From contig NZ_CP043930.1 in the NCBI RefSeq assembly GCF_009720525.1, positions 1,771,501-1,835,500 on the forward strand: a DNA stretch of 64,000 bases, written 5' to 3'. Every line of letters begins with the position of its first letter. Positions within the stretch are counted from its first letter, which is position 1. Positions 1 through 8,707 of this stretch are shown in pieces. The position numbers and the translations under genes are program-made. Below the pieces are notes generated by a model, which saw nothing but the letters and a program-made list of their open reading frames with translations, was not told the origin of the DNA and did not search any database. This DNA comes from Gimesia benthica (GTDB lineage Bacteria; Planctomycetota; Planctomycetia; Planctomycetales; Planctomycetaceae).

Positions 1-1415
1 AGCCGGGTCGTATCCAGGCCCATCTGATGTAATACCGTGGCATGCAGGTCGGTCACATAGTGCCTGTCTTCAACAGCGTGGAACCCGAGTTCATCGGTCG
101 CACCATGAATATGGCCCCCTTTAATTCCGCCACCGGCCATCGCCACACTGAATCCATGCGGGTGATGATCGCGGCCTGTTCCCTGGACAGTGCTGTTCCC
201 ATTACGGTGTTCTGCACCAGGGGTACGTCCGAATTCAGAGCCGATCACAATCATGGTCTCATCCAGCAGGCCACGCTGCTTGAGGTCTTTAATCAGACCG
301 GCAATTGGCTGATCGACCTGGGCCGAAAGCTGCGAATGCAGGCGTTTAATATCGCGATGAGAATCCCAGGCACCAGCATTACCACGGTAGCCATGGAACA
401 GTTGAATAAACCGCACGCCACGTTCGGTCAGACGCCGGGCCGCCAGACATTTCTCACCGAAGCTTTTGGTGGTTGACTGATTCAGACCATACAGCTCCTG
501 CACATGCTGTGACTCTTCTTCAAAAGCCATGACTTCGGGAACGGCTGACTGCATCTGGAAAGCCAGCTCGTATGACTTGATCCGTGCTTTCAGGTTTTTG
601 TCATCCGGGTATTGAATTCCGGCGTGTCGGTTCAGTTTCCCCAGCAGGCCGAACATTTCCTGTTGTTCCGAAGGAGTCATTGAATCATCGGCAGACCGCA
701 CAAACGAGAGCGGATCTTTCGGATCCACTTCCATCCGGACCCCCGCATGTTCCGGCCCTAAATAAGAGGATCCGTGTGTCCAGGCGGCACCACAACAGTC
801 AGCACTTGGGTTCCCCAGCACGACATAATGCGGCAGATTCTGGTTGGCCGTTCCCAGGCCGTAACTGACCCAGGAGCCCACGGTCGGAAAAGCACCTTCC
901 GTAATTTTGCGGCCGGTATGATAAGTCAGCTGGGCACCATGGTTGTTGTCGATCGTCCACATGGAACGGACCAGTGTCAGGTCATCCGCACAGGTCCCCA
1001 GATTCGGGAACCAGTCGCTGATTTCCAGACCGCTTTCGCCATATTTTTTAAAGCCTGTCTGCAAAGGCATGATGGCTTTGAATACTTCACGTTTCTGCTT
1101 GGATGGGTCGAGCAGAATCTTGTTGATCTTGTCCTTATTCAACACAGATTCTGCATAGGGAGTTTCATCAATCGACTTCCCGGCATATTTATTGAGTGCC
1201 GGCTTCGGGTCGAAACTTTCCAGGTGACTGAGACCGCCAATCAGAAAGATCCAGATCACCGATTTGGCGCGCGGCACCATGTGCGGAACCAGCCCCGCTT
1301 CTGCAGCCTGCAGTTCGCCTTCCTGAAACAGGAGCGAAGAGAGCGCCATGCCCGTCATTCCCATTCCGGTGTCGTTTAAAAACGTGCGACGGTTCATCTG
1401 GGGTGAATTAAACAT
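1..1415 (-). CDS. DUF1501 family Tat-exported protein (3' end cut by window edge)
   Basis: The reading frame is open from an ATG at 1415 to the left edge, so the C-terminus is missing. The protein starts MFNSPQMNRRTFLND, and the RRTFL motif followed by a short hydrophobic stretch is a twin-arginine type export signal. Further in are SVIWIFLIGG, a FDPKP motif and a conserved region containing GSEFGRTP, all typical of the DUF1501 (sulfatase-fold-like) family abundant in planctomycetes. A GGAAAG ribosome site lies about 6 nt before ATG 1415. A second in-frame ATG at 1397 (MNRRTFL) would also give a functional signal. It lies 36 nt after the DUF1549/DUF1553 gene and almost certainly forms an operon with it, an arrangement seen twice more in this window. 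The biochemical function of DUF1501 is not established; export to periplasm is inferred from the signal. Confidence 0.9.
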   Translation of the reverse strand, partial: MFNSPQMNRRTFLNDTGMGMTGMALSSLLFQEGELQAAEAGLVPHMVPRAKSVIWIFLIGGLSHLESFDPKPALNKYAGKSIDETPYAESVLNKDKINKILLDPSKQKREVFKAIMPLQTGFKKYGESGLEISDWFPNLGTCADDLTLVRSMWTIDNNHGAQLTYHTGRKITEGAFPTVGSWVSYGLGTANQNLPHYVVLGNPSADCCGAAWTHGSSYLGPEHAGVRMEVDPKDPLSFVRSADDSMTPSEQQEMFGLLGKLNRHAGIQYPDDKNLKARIKSYELAFQMQSAVPEVMAFEEESQHVQELYGLNQSTTKSFGEKCLAARRLTERGVRFIQLFHGYRGNAGAWDSHRDIKRLHSQLSAQVDQPIAGLIKDLKQRGLLDETMIVIGSEFGRTPGAEHRNGNSTVQGTGRDHHPHGFSVAMAGGGIKGGHIHGATDELGFHAVEDRHYVTDLHATVLHQMGLDTTR

Positions 1416-1451
1416 TCTATTACTTTCCAATCCTATTCCGGTCAGGATTAA

Positions 1452-4085
1452 TCAGCGAATCGTGATAAAATCATTATGGTTGAATAATACGGTAATCAGT
1501 TTTTGATACTGCTCTCTGGTCGGTTGACTGCCCTCTGCTTTGACAGATGCCAGCAGAAAATCCCGACAGAGTTGATGCTCAACTTCATCCGGCTGACGCG
1601 AGAGAATTCGCAGGTAAGCCTCTTCGATAAAAGCATCCATGTCCCCGGTGGTCTTCTCTTCAATCTGAGACGCCAGGGCTTCACTTGCCAGGAAAGTCAG
1701 CTTACTGTTGGCCAGCGCCAGTGCCTGATGCGGTTGCACACTCGTCTCCCGCATATAACACTCTGAAACGCTGGGACCATCAAAGATCTGTACAAACTCA
1801 ACCAGTTTTTCATGTGCGTGCCGGAGGTAGATACTCTTGCGACGAGAATCCTGGGCCTGATGGTTATCAATATCCGGGCCTCCCATCGCAGAGTCGAGTC
1901 GACCGGGAATGTAAAGCAGATTATCCCGCACGATTTCCCCTTCCATTCGGCGCGCCGATTTTTTCCAGAGGAAAAGATTATCGGGGTCGATCGCATGGTT
2001 TTCCGGGGCACCAGTCCCTGCCATTCGATAAGTCGCACTGGTGACGATCAACCGGTGCATCTCTTTCATGCTCCACTCCCGGTCCATGAATTCCGCTGCC
2101 AGCCAGTCCAGTAATGCGGGATGAGTCGGTTCACGTCCATTTCCGCCATACTCATTGACCGTTGGCACAATCGGCTGCCCAAAATGTCGCAACCAGATAT
2201 GATTCATCGCCACACGAGCCGTTAACGGATTTTGACGGTCGGTCAACCAGCGGGCAAACGCCAGACGTCGCCCGGTGCTGCTTTCCGGATACTTGGACTG
2301 TTTACGAGGAGCATATTTCGTTGTCAGCTTTTCTTTGGCTGCATCCTCTGCTTTTTTGAGTTGAGTTTCTGCCGCCTTGTGAGCCTGCTCCGCTTTTTTC
2401 AACTGCTGCTTCGCTTTGCTGATACTCGATTTTTTCTTTCCTTTCTCAGCTTTCTTGAGCGCTGCAGTGGCCTGCTCCTGCTGCTTGATGGCAGAGGTTA
2501 ATTCCCATTGAGCCGCTTCAACAGCTGCTTCACGCTGTAGCTTCACCAGGTTCTGTGCTGCCGTTTTCCAGGCGTCAGATTTTTTGTCGCCAGCCACTTC
2601 CATCGCTTCGATGGCAAACTGGGCTTCGAGGACTGCCAGTGCACTTTCGGCAGCTGCTCTCTGCTCCGGTGCTTTGGCCTGCTCCATAGTCCCTTTGGCC
2701 TGATCGAGCAGATCCTGTTTGACAAACTCACGCCGGGCAGGCTGACTGGCCACCAGCGGCAGTGAGACCGGCTCGACTTCATATTTCCCTCCCAGGAATT
2801 CAGGCACTCCCGGCGGAATACTTTTGTCTTTTACGGGACGTCGTTCGTCACCAGCTTCCAGAAACCAGGTCTTCGAAGTCAAAGAACGATCGTAGGCACG
2901 AGGAATCCCGTTTTTCGAGACATCCAGTACGCCTGCCACACGGTCCGTACGAACGTGATACGGTTCGAAAATAGCCCGCATCTGATAGTATTCAGTCTGC
3001 TTGATCGGATCATACATGTGATCGTGGCATTTCGCACAACCGACGGTAATTCCCAGGAATGCCTGCGACGTATGCTTCACAACATCATCCATCCACTGGT
3101 CGCGTTCCGCGTGGTAATTGCGTGCCAGGAAACCGGTTGCCCGGAGTGTATCCCAGTCATCCGGCTTCAGTTCATCAGCTGCCAGCATCTCGGTCAGCAT
3201 CTGATCGTAAGATTTGTCGGCATTGAGCGATTCAATAATCCAGTCGCGCCAGTGCCAGATATGTCGCTGGCTCACACGCAGGGCATCCTTGTAACCGGCC
3301 CAGTCGCTGTAACGCCAGACGTCCATCCAGTGTCGTCCCCAACGCTCGCCGTAAGCGGGGTGATTCAACAGGCGATCAACGACCGCTTCATAAGCCTTGT
3401 CGTTCGTTTTGACGTCTTTTAGAAACGCACGGATTTCTTCGGGTGTCGGATTCAAGCCAATCAGGTCGAGATAAACCCGACGCAGCAGAACTTCTGGACC
3501 GGCCTCCGCAGCACGTTTCAAACCTTTCTGCTCGTGGCCGGCAGCAATGAATTGATCGATGGGATTCCGCGGCCAGTTGAGGTCGGCCACCACCGGAACT
3601 TCTGGACGATGAACGGGTTTAAAGGGTTTCCAGGCATAGCGGTTCTGGAATTCGTTAAACTCGGCCGTCAACTGTTCCAGTTTTTTCTTCGAGTCAGCAG
3701 CCGGGAATTTCGTTTTATCACCAGGTGCGGTACCGCTGAGTACTTCCTGCAGGTTTGTAAAGCCATCACCATCGGCATCCTGATCGGCGATCAGTTTCAG
3801 TCGCAGAGCCAGATCCGCGTCCTGATTTTGCTCCAGCAGTTTGTCTGCGGTTTCACGCAATTGATTCCCGAAGGGATTGTGCGGAAAATCGTCCAGGGAT
3901 TCAGCACCCTCTGCATGATCACGCACATGACAGGTACCACAGGAATTCAGTCCCTGTGCCAGGTACTTGCCAAAGTAGCGGACAAATGCCTGCCGATTAG
4001 CCGGGTTGGCCTGGGCCGGTGCCGTCAGCGTGACAGCTGATATGAGAACTAGCAAACTGAGAATTCGTCTGTTCATATCAATCAT
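1452..4085 (-). CDS. Planctomycete cytochrome-like DUF1549/DUF1553 protein
   Basis: This 877-residue exported protein has a hydrophobic signal at residues 5-26 (ending APAQA). A CGTCH c-type heme-binding motif follows near residue 49. The region from about 165 to 375 matches DUF1549, with LRRVYLDLIGLNPTPEE, YGERWGRHWMDVWRYSDW and a second CAKCH motif. A Lys/Ala/Glu-rich coiled coil spans roughly residues 480-600. The C-terminal DUF1553 domain begins at RRLAFARWLTDRQNPLTARV and continues to the end. Proteins of this architecture are a planctomycete hallmark and always sit beside DUF1501 genes. A periplasmic redox or polysaccharide-related role has been suggested for such pairs, but none is proven. 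It is the first gene of the operon with the downstream DUF1501 gene. The long charged coiled coil inserted between the two domains is the most distinctive feature. Confidence 0.92.
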   Translation of the reverse strand: MIDMNRRILSLLVLISAVTLTAPAQANPANRQAFVRYFGKYLAQGLNSCGTCHVRDHAEGAESLDDFPHNPFGNQLRETADKLLEQNQDADLALRLKLIADQDADGDGFTNLQEVLSGTAPGDKTKFPAADSKKKLEQLTAEFNEFQNRYAWKPFKPVHRPEVPVVADLNWPRNPIDQFIAAGHEQKGLKRAAEAGPEVLLRRVYLDLIGLNPTPEEIRAFLKDVKTNDKAYEAVVDRLLNHPAYGERWGRHWMDVWRYSDWAGYKDALRVSQRHIWHWRDWIIESLNADKSYDQMLTEMLAADELKPDDWDTLRATGFLARNYHAERDQWMDDVVKHTSQAFLGITVGCAKCHDHMYDPIKQTEYYQMRAIFEPYHVRTDRVAGVLDVSKNGIPRAYDRSLTSKTWFLEAGDERRPVKDKSIPPGVPEFLGGKYEVEPVSLPLVASQPARREFVKQDLLDQAKGTMEQAKAPEQRAAAESALAVLEAQFAIEAMEVAGDKKSDAWKTAAQNLVKLQREAAVEAAQWELTSAIKQQEQATAALKKAEKGKKKSSISKAKQQLKKAEQAHKAAETQLKKAEDAAKEKLTTKYAPRKQSKYPESSTGRRLAFARWLTDRQNPLTARVAMNHIWLRHFGQPIVPTVNEYGGNGREPTHPALLDWLAAEFMDREWSMKEMHRLIVTSATYRMAGTGAPENHAIDPDNLFLWKKSARRMEGEIVRDNLLYIPGRLDSAMGGPDIDNHQAQDSRRKSIYLRHAHEKLVEFVQIFDGPSVSECYMRETSVQPHQALALANSKLTFLASEALASQIEEKTTGDMDAFIEEAYLRILSRQPDEVEHQLCRDFLLASVKAEGSQPTREQYQKLITVLFNHNDFITIR

Positions 4086-4429
4086 ACAATTACCATCGGT
4101 GTTCTAACTGGAAAGAACCAGAAAATCACAGTGAAAATGTGTGTGTTAAATTTGAGGCTGCAAGTATTTAAAACTTACACGTCAGGAGAGAATTCAGGCG
4201 AGAAAACTCGTATCTCACTGAGTGAGATAAAATCAAAGTCAGATCAACGAGCATTTAATATATAATACTAAGATATTTGCGAAAAATCCAGTAGAATCTT
4301 GCTAGAGAGACGACCTGCACCGCTTTTTGGGCTCATATCTGGATGTTTGTTTTGCTCAGAACCCGATCAGGTAACGCGAAGTGCATAACTGGTATGACCC
4401 CAATACCTGTCTGTCAGGATCGTGGCAGA
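4086..4429. other. Intergenic region, AT-rich, no gene seen
   Basis: This stretch of 344 bases lies upstream of the minus-strand DUF1549/DUF1553 gene and downstream of the Gfo/Idh/MocA gene. It includes an AT-rich segment around 4250-4280 that could hold the promoter of the DUF1549 operon. I could not fix a -35/-10 pair with confidence. No coding frame of good quality and no strong hairpin was seen. Confidence 0.5.
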
Positions 4430-5437
4430 TCAAAATGTAATGACCGTCCCTGTCCGTGCCGACTCCGTTGCCGCTTCCATCCAGGCGACAGCGGCAGCAG
4501 ATTCAGCGGGTGTAATCCGTTGAGGTGGTTCCCCCTTGCGGACGCAGTTGGCAAAATATCGTAACTCTTCCTTTAACACTCCAAAATAATTCCCCAGAGG
4601 ACGGGGCCAGTACATGGTATCGGGCAGTTTCACTCCCTGTGCATCATGAATCGCCAGGCCCGCCTCACCACAGTTGATATAGAGCGCTCCCTCCGTCCCG
4701 ATGATTTCCATGCGGGCATCAATCGTAAACGGAGTGGATTCCGGCAAATGCCAGACTGACTCAACCACAGCGACCGCACCACTGTCCAGCCGGGCAATCG
4801 ACCAGCCGGCATCCGGAAATTTGTTCTTGCCGGGATGGACTTCCTGAGCATAGACCGTGGAGACGTTTGCCTGACTGAACCAGAGCATCAGATCCGCGTC
4901 ATGGATTCCGTCTCCCATCAGTGCCGAAATATCATCGAGCACCGTTTCACCAATAGCCTTCGACAGATTCCGACGGGCATGCATCGAAATAATATTTCCA
5001 ATCCGTCCCTCTTCAATTGCCTGCTTCGCGATGGTTACCCGGGGATCAAACCGGCAGATGTGCCCCACCATGAATAATCCGTCCGACTGAGCGGCTGCAT
5101 CCAGAATCTGCTCGCAGTCCGCCAGCGTTGGCGCCATCGGTTTTTCGAGCAAAACATGCTTACCACTCCGCAAGGCTTCAATGGCAATTTCACGATGATC
5201 ATAAATGTGGGTGGTAATACTCACCACATCGATATCAGGGTCGGCCAGCAATTCGTGGTAGTCCGTGTAGCGTTTCGAGACGTTCAGCCGGTCAGCCACT
5301 TCATTCAAGCGATCTGGCCTGCGAGTGCAGAGTGCGGTCAATTCAATATCCGGCATCTCAGCCAGATTATCGGCATGAACTTCACCAAACCATCCCAGTC
5401 CTATCACGCCCCATCGAACCGCCTTTGCCTGACTCAC
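4430..5437 (-). CDS. Gfo/Idh/MocA family NAD(P)-dependent oxidoreductase
   Basis: A 335-residue protein of normal length for the family. The N-terminal Rossmann fold carries GLGWFG at residues 13-18, and the conserved EKP cofactor/catalytic motif is at 98-100. The C-terminal half has GDGIHDADL with His179 at the position of the usual catalytic histidine. Family members oxidise or reduce sugars, inositols and related cyclic polyols, but the substrate here cannot be read from sequence. The start is GTG at 5437, supported by GAGG about 6 nt upstream. It follows an FAD-dependent oxidoreductase gene with a gap of 76 nt on the same strand, so the two probably act together in a carbohydrate or polyol catabolic step. 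No signal peptide is seen, so the enzyme should be cytoplasmic. Confidence 0.9.
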   Translation of the reverse strand: MSQAKAVRWGVIGLGWFGEVHADNLAEMPDIELTALCTRRPDRLNEVADRLNVSKRYTDYHELLADPDIDVVSITTHIYDHREIAIEALRSGKHVLLEKPMAPTLADCEQILDAAAQSDGLFMVGHICRFDPRVTIAKQAIEEGRIGNIISMHARRNLSKAIGETVLDDISALMGDGIHDADLMLWFSQANVSTVYAQEVHPGKNKFPDAGWSIARLDSGAVAVVESVWHLPESTPFTIDARMEIIGTEGALYINCGEAGLAIHDAQGVKLPDTMYWPRPLGNYFGVLKEELRYFANCVRKGEPPQRITPAESAAAVAWMEAATESARTGTVITF

Positions 5438-5513
5438 GGGTTACCTCGCTTCCTGGTTACACTGTTGATTCAAAAGTTACACTCACGGGCATTCGGTTGT
5501 CCTGTAGCCGAAT

Positions 5514-6893
5514 TCAGACGATGGCTCCCTGCTCGCTTAATGTCGTTCTTAACTGATCGATATCCACGTCGCGCGGGGCTACTCCCTGCTTGATTGCCAG
5601 ACTCGCAGCGGTTCCCGCGGCCTGACCGGTGGCATAACAGGGAGGAATCACTCTCGCCGATGCAGCCCCTTCGTGATCTGCTGAAATCGGACGGCCGGCC
5701 ACCAGCAGATTCTCCACATCGCGCGGCACCAGGCAGCGATAGGGAATTTCATAATGATCGGCGTGAATCCCCTCCAGCCTTCCCCGGGGTCCCTGGGGAT
5801 CGTGAATGTCGATCGGATAGGAACACTGCGCGATGGAATCATCGAACTTCCGCCCTTCGAGCACATCTGCCCCATTCAGCACATAGTCACCCAGAATGTG
5901 ACGTGTTTCCCTCACTCCAACTTGAGTTCCCGTGGCCAGCAATTGTGCATTTTCCAGGCCGGGACAATGGGATCGGAAAAATCGAATCAGTTCCCACGCC
6001 TGGCGTCGACTGTCGATTTCCGCCCGGGACAGATCATCGGGATTGGTACCGTCCACGTTCTGGACACGGGTTGTGTTGACACGCCACTGCCCCGGAGTCG
6101 GCTCACGATAAATATTCAGAAACTCGCGTTCCAGCGTCCAGTCACCGCTTTCCCGGGCCTGTTTGACAATACATTCAAACAACCGCTCTCCCGGATGCAG
6201 AACTTCATGCTCCTTCATCCAGGCAATCACGCGTTCGTCTTCGACATTGCCAATTGTCAGAAACAGCGTCACCGGCATCATTTTGCCATCCGCCTTTCGC
6301 CCCACTTCAAAGGGAGCTCCGGCCTTGGCAGCAATATCGCCATCGCCGGAAGTATCAATCACAGTTCCCGCCCGGAGCAGTCCCAGGCCGGCCTTGTCCA
6401 GAATTACGATCCCGTCAATCTGCTGATCCCGCATCACCACATCAACAAACGAGGTATGGAACCGGATCCGTGCCCCCGCCTCGCAGACCATTTCCAGGGC
6501 CGCCATTTTCAGTGCTTCGACACTGAAGGGGGTCACATTGGCATGTCCGAGATCAATAAAAGAAGCCCAGGCAGAACCGGCTTCTGTCGTAGAGGGATCA
6601 ACGGCTCCGCCCATCTGGACCATTTTATCGATGACCTCCTGAAAGACACCGGCCACCAGTTGCCGCTTCCCGTCAGGCGTGTAGGAGGTCATGAAGGGAC
6701 CGACCATCCCTGCCGTCGATGTACCTCCCAGGAAACCATAGCGTTCGACCAGCACAGTGGACGCTCCATTCCGGGCAGCAGCAGTCGCTGCAGCCACACC
6801 AGCCGAGCCACCACCGATCACAGCCACATCGACTGTCTCTCGGAGCGGAATCTCCCATGTTTGTGTAATTGAATCAGACGACTGCGACATCAC
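5514..6893 (-). CDS. FAD-dependent oxidoreductase (FAD_oxidored family)
   Basis: A 459-residue flavoprotein. The N-terminal dinucleotide-binding motif is IGGGSAGVAAA (about residues 25-35), followed by VLVERYGFLGGTST, a signature of the FAD_oxidored family common in planctomycetes. A second FAD-contact segment, GTVIDTSGDGDIAAKAG, lies near residues 175-195. The C-terminal segment LLVAGRPISADHEGAASARV contacts the flavin in relatives. No cleavable signal peptide is visible. The frame opens with GTG (6893) then ATG (6890); neither has a clear ribosome site, so the start could be either. It precedes the Gfo/Idh/MocA gene on the same strand, suggesting a shared oxidative pathway for a sugar-like compound. 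Substrate unknown. Confidence 0.88.
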   Translation of the reverse strand: MMSQSSDSITQTWEIPLRETVDVAVIGGGSAGVAAATAAARNGASTVLVERYGFLGGTSTAGMVGPFMTSYTPDGKRQLVAGVFQEVIDKMVQMGGAVDPSTTEAGSAWASFIDLGHANVTPFSVEALKMAALEMVCEAGARIRFHTSFVDVVMRDQQIDGIVILDKAGLGLLRAGTVIDTSGDGDIAAKAGAPFEVGRKADGKMMPVTLFLTIGNVEDERVIAWMKEHEVLHPGERLFECIVKQARESGDWTLEREFLNIYREPTPGQWRVNTTRVQNVDGTNPDDLSRAEIDSRRQAWELIRFFRSHCPGLENAQLLATGTQVGVRETRHILGDYVLNGADVLEGRKFDDSIAQCSYPIDIHDPQGPRGRLEGIHADHYEIPYRCLVPRDVENLLVAGRPISADHEGAASARVIPPCYATGQAAGTAASLAIKQGVAPRDVDIDQLRTTLSEQGAIV

Positions 6894-7033
6894 GTACTAT
6901 CCCTTCGAGAGTTTTTGAATAACTACGATAGCAGTGAGCTCTCAGGGTCGCAATCTAACAACAGGGTCAGCGGAAGGGCGCACCATCCCCTATGATTTAA
7001 ATACATGAGTGCAATAGTACGCCCGCTAGCTGC

Positions 7034-8461
7034 TCAGGCAGAGACTGGCTGCAGTTCGCGTATCGGCTTTCCGAAGGGCAGAATTGGGACTGGACGGCCC
7101 TGCAAATCGTGCAGGATATGCTCATGATCGATACCCAGGTGCCGATAAACGGTGGCCCAGAGATCGTTCGGAGTCAGTCGGCGTTCCACCGGATATTCCC
7201 CTTTCGGGTTGGTTGCGCCGATCACCTGACCGGTCTGCATCCCACCTCCGGAAACCAGTACTGACATCGCTTTTGGCCAGTGATCTCGACCGGGTTGCAT
7301 GACACCAGTCTGAGTTCCCCGCTGAACTGAAAGCTTTGGAGTCCGACCAAACTCGCCCGTCACTACCAGCAGAACTCGTCGGTCGAGTCCCCGTTGATAG
7401 AGGTCTTCGATCAGAGCAGAAACGGCCTGGTCATAAGGAGGCAGTCGCCATTCGCAGTCCTTGAAGAGATGTGCATTCACAGCATGGGAGTCCCAGTTAT
7501 ATGCTGCCGTCTTGGGAGTCTTACTCCCCGGGAAAGGATGTTCCCAGACCATCGTGACAAACCTGACGCCTGACTCGACCAGACGCCGACCTAAGACAGC
7601 CCGTTGACCGTACGCATTCCAGCCATATCGATCACGGACCTCCTTGGGTTCCTGTGAAAGGTCAAAAGCCCGACGGACTTTTTCACTGGTCAACATGTCG
7701 ATGGCCTGACGGTTAAAACTGTCCATGGCTTCCATCGAACCACTTTTGTCTACATCACGACGGAAATTATCGATCCCCTTCAGCATGGCAATTCGGTCAT
7801 CGAGACGCGTTTCCATCGCTGATTTCACGCCGATATTCTGTACTTTGAAATCGGGATCGCTGGGGTTGCCGGCTACCATAAATGGAGTTGATGATGGTCC
7901 CAGATAAGCGGGCCCCATGGCAAAGGTATCAATGGACGCACGGGAAGAGTCAACCTCAGTCACACAGACCGGCATTTCATTCCCCGGTTGCTCCAGCATT
8001 TTCTTCACAATTGTATTTACAGCTGGGGCGTCATTAATAGTTCCCACTGGAGTTGCGGGAATTCGGCCGGTCATGAGACGTTTATGACCGCCACCATGAT
8101 CGGCAAACTCATGATGAATCGAGCGGATCAACGTAAACTTGTCTGCAATTTTCGCATGCTGTGGCAGCATCTGGCAGACGTCGAGACCGGGAACATTGGT
8201 ATGAATTGGTGAATATTCCCCACGGTACTCGACTGGTGCCCCCGGCTTCATGTCATATGTTTCCATATGAGGGGGGCCACCCGGCAACCAGACGAAAATC
8301 ACGGCCGTATCATCAGTTGCGTTTCCTGCAGAACTGGCAAGCGCCTGCTGACGGAGCAAATCCGTCATACCCAGACCAAGCATACCTGCCCCACCGATTT
8401 CCAGGAAGGTGCGACGTTTCATCGGTCCTGCACAACGCTGATTTCTGGATTTGGCACTCAT
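7034..8461 (-). CDS. DUF1501 family Tat-exported protein
   Basis: This full-length DUF1501 protein has about 475 residues from ATG 8461 (MSAKSRNQR), or 488 if the upstream ATG at 8500 is used. I prefer 8461 because a GGGA box lies about 10 nt upstream and none precedes 8500. The Tat signal is MKRRTFLEIGGAGMLGLG. Conserved segments follow: AVIFVWLPGGPPHMETYDMKP, RSIHHEFADHGGGHKRL, GVRFVTMVWEHP and the C-terminal VVTGEFGRTPKL, then DHWPKAMSVLVSGGG. Function is unproven, and it should be exported folded. The gene is divergent from the DUF1549/PPC operon starting at 8708, and the roughly 245-bp gap probably holds promoters for both. The trio DUF1501, DUF1549/1553 and PPC protein is a recurrent planctomycete neighbourhood. 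Confidence 0.92.
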   Translation of the reverse strand: MSAKSRNQRCAGPMKRRTFLEIGGAGMLGLGMTDLLRQQALASSAGNATDDTAVIFVWLPGGPPHMETYDMKPGAPVEYRGEYSPIHTNVPGLDVCQMLPQHAKIADKFTLIRSIHHEFADHGGGHKRLMTGRIPATPVGTINDAPAVNTIVKKMLEQPGNEMPVCVTEVDSSRASIDTFAMGPAYLGPSSTPFMVAGNPSDPDFKVQNIGVKSAMETRLDDRIAMLKGIDNFRRDVDKSGSMEAMDSFNRQAIDMLTSEKVRRAFDLSQEPKEVRDRYGWNAYGQRAVLGRRLVESGVRFVTMVWEHPFPGSKTPKTAAYNWDSHAVNAHLFKDCEWRLPPYDQAVSALIEDLYQRGLDRRVLLVVTGEFGRTPKLSVQRGTQTGVMQPGRDHWPKAMSVLVSGGGMQTGQVIGATNPKGEYPVERRLTPNDLWATVYRHLGIDHEHILHDLQGRPVPILPFGKPIRELQPVSA

Positions 8462-8707
8462 GAATTCATCATCCCGATCGAAATATTGCCGTCTGAGCAT
8501 TTTCTTAACAAGTACGCATCAACGTATTGTAATGTATATTGCATCGTTTAGAATAGAAATTCAAGTTCAATTTAATTTCAGATTCTCCCGGAATTCATTC
8601 TAAAACTGACTGTCATCCCCTAAATACTGATTGGCAGACCAGTTAAGGTGCTACTTACAGAGTCAGTCCGGGTGAAGCTCCAGATTCCAGATATCTTGGG
8701 AAGATCG

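Noticed and set aside
774-1379. 201-codon plus-strand frame opposite the first DUF1501 gene
   Set aside because: Antisense shadow; the minus strand has clear DUF1501 motifs throughout.
5754-6872. 372-codon plus-strand frame opposite the FAD oxidoreductase
   Set aside because: Antisense shadow of a gene with an intact FAD motif.
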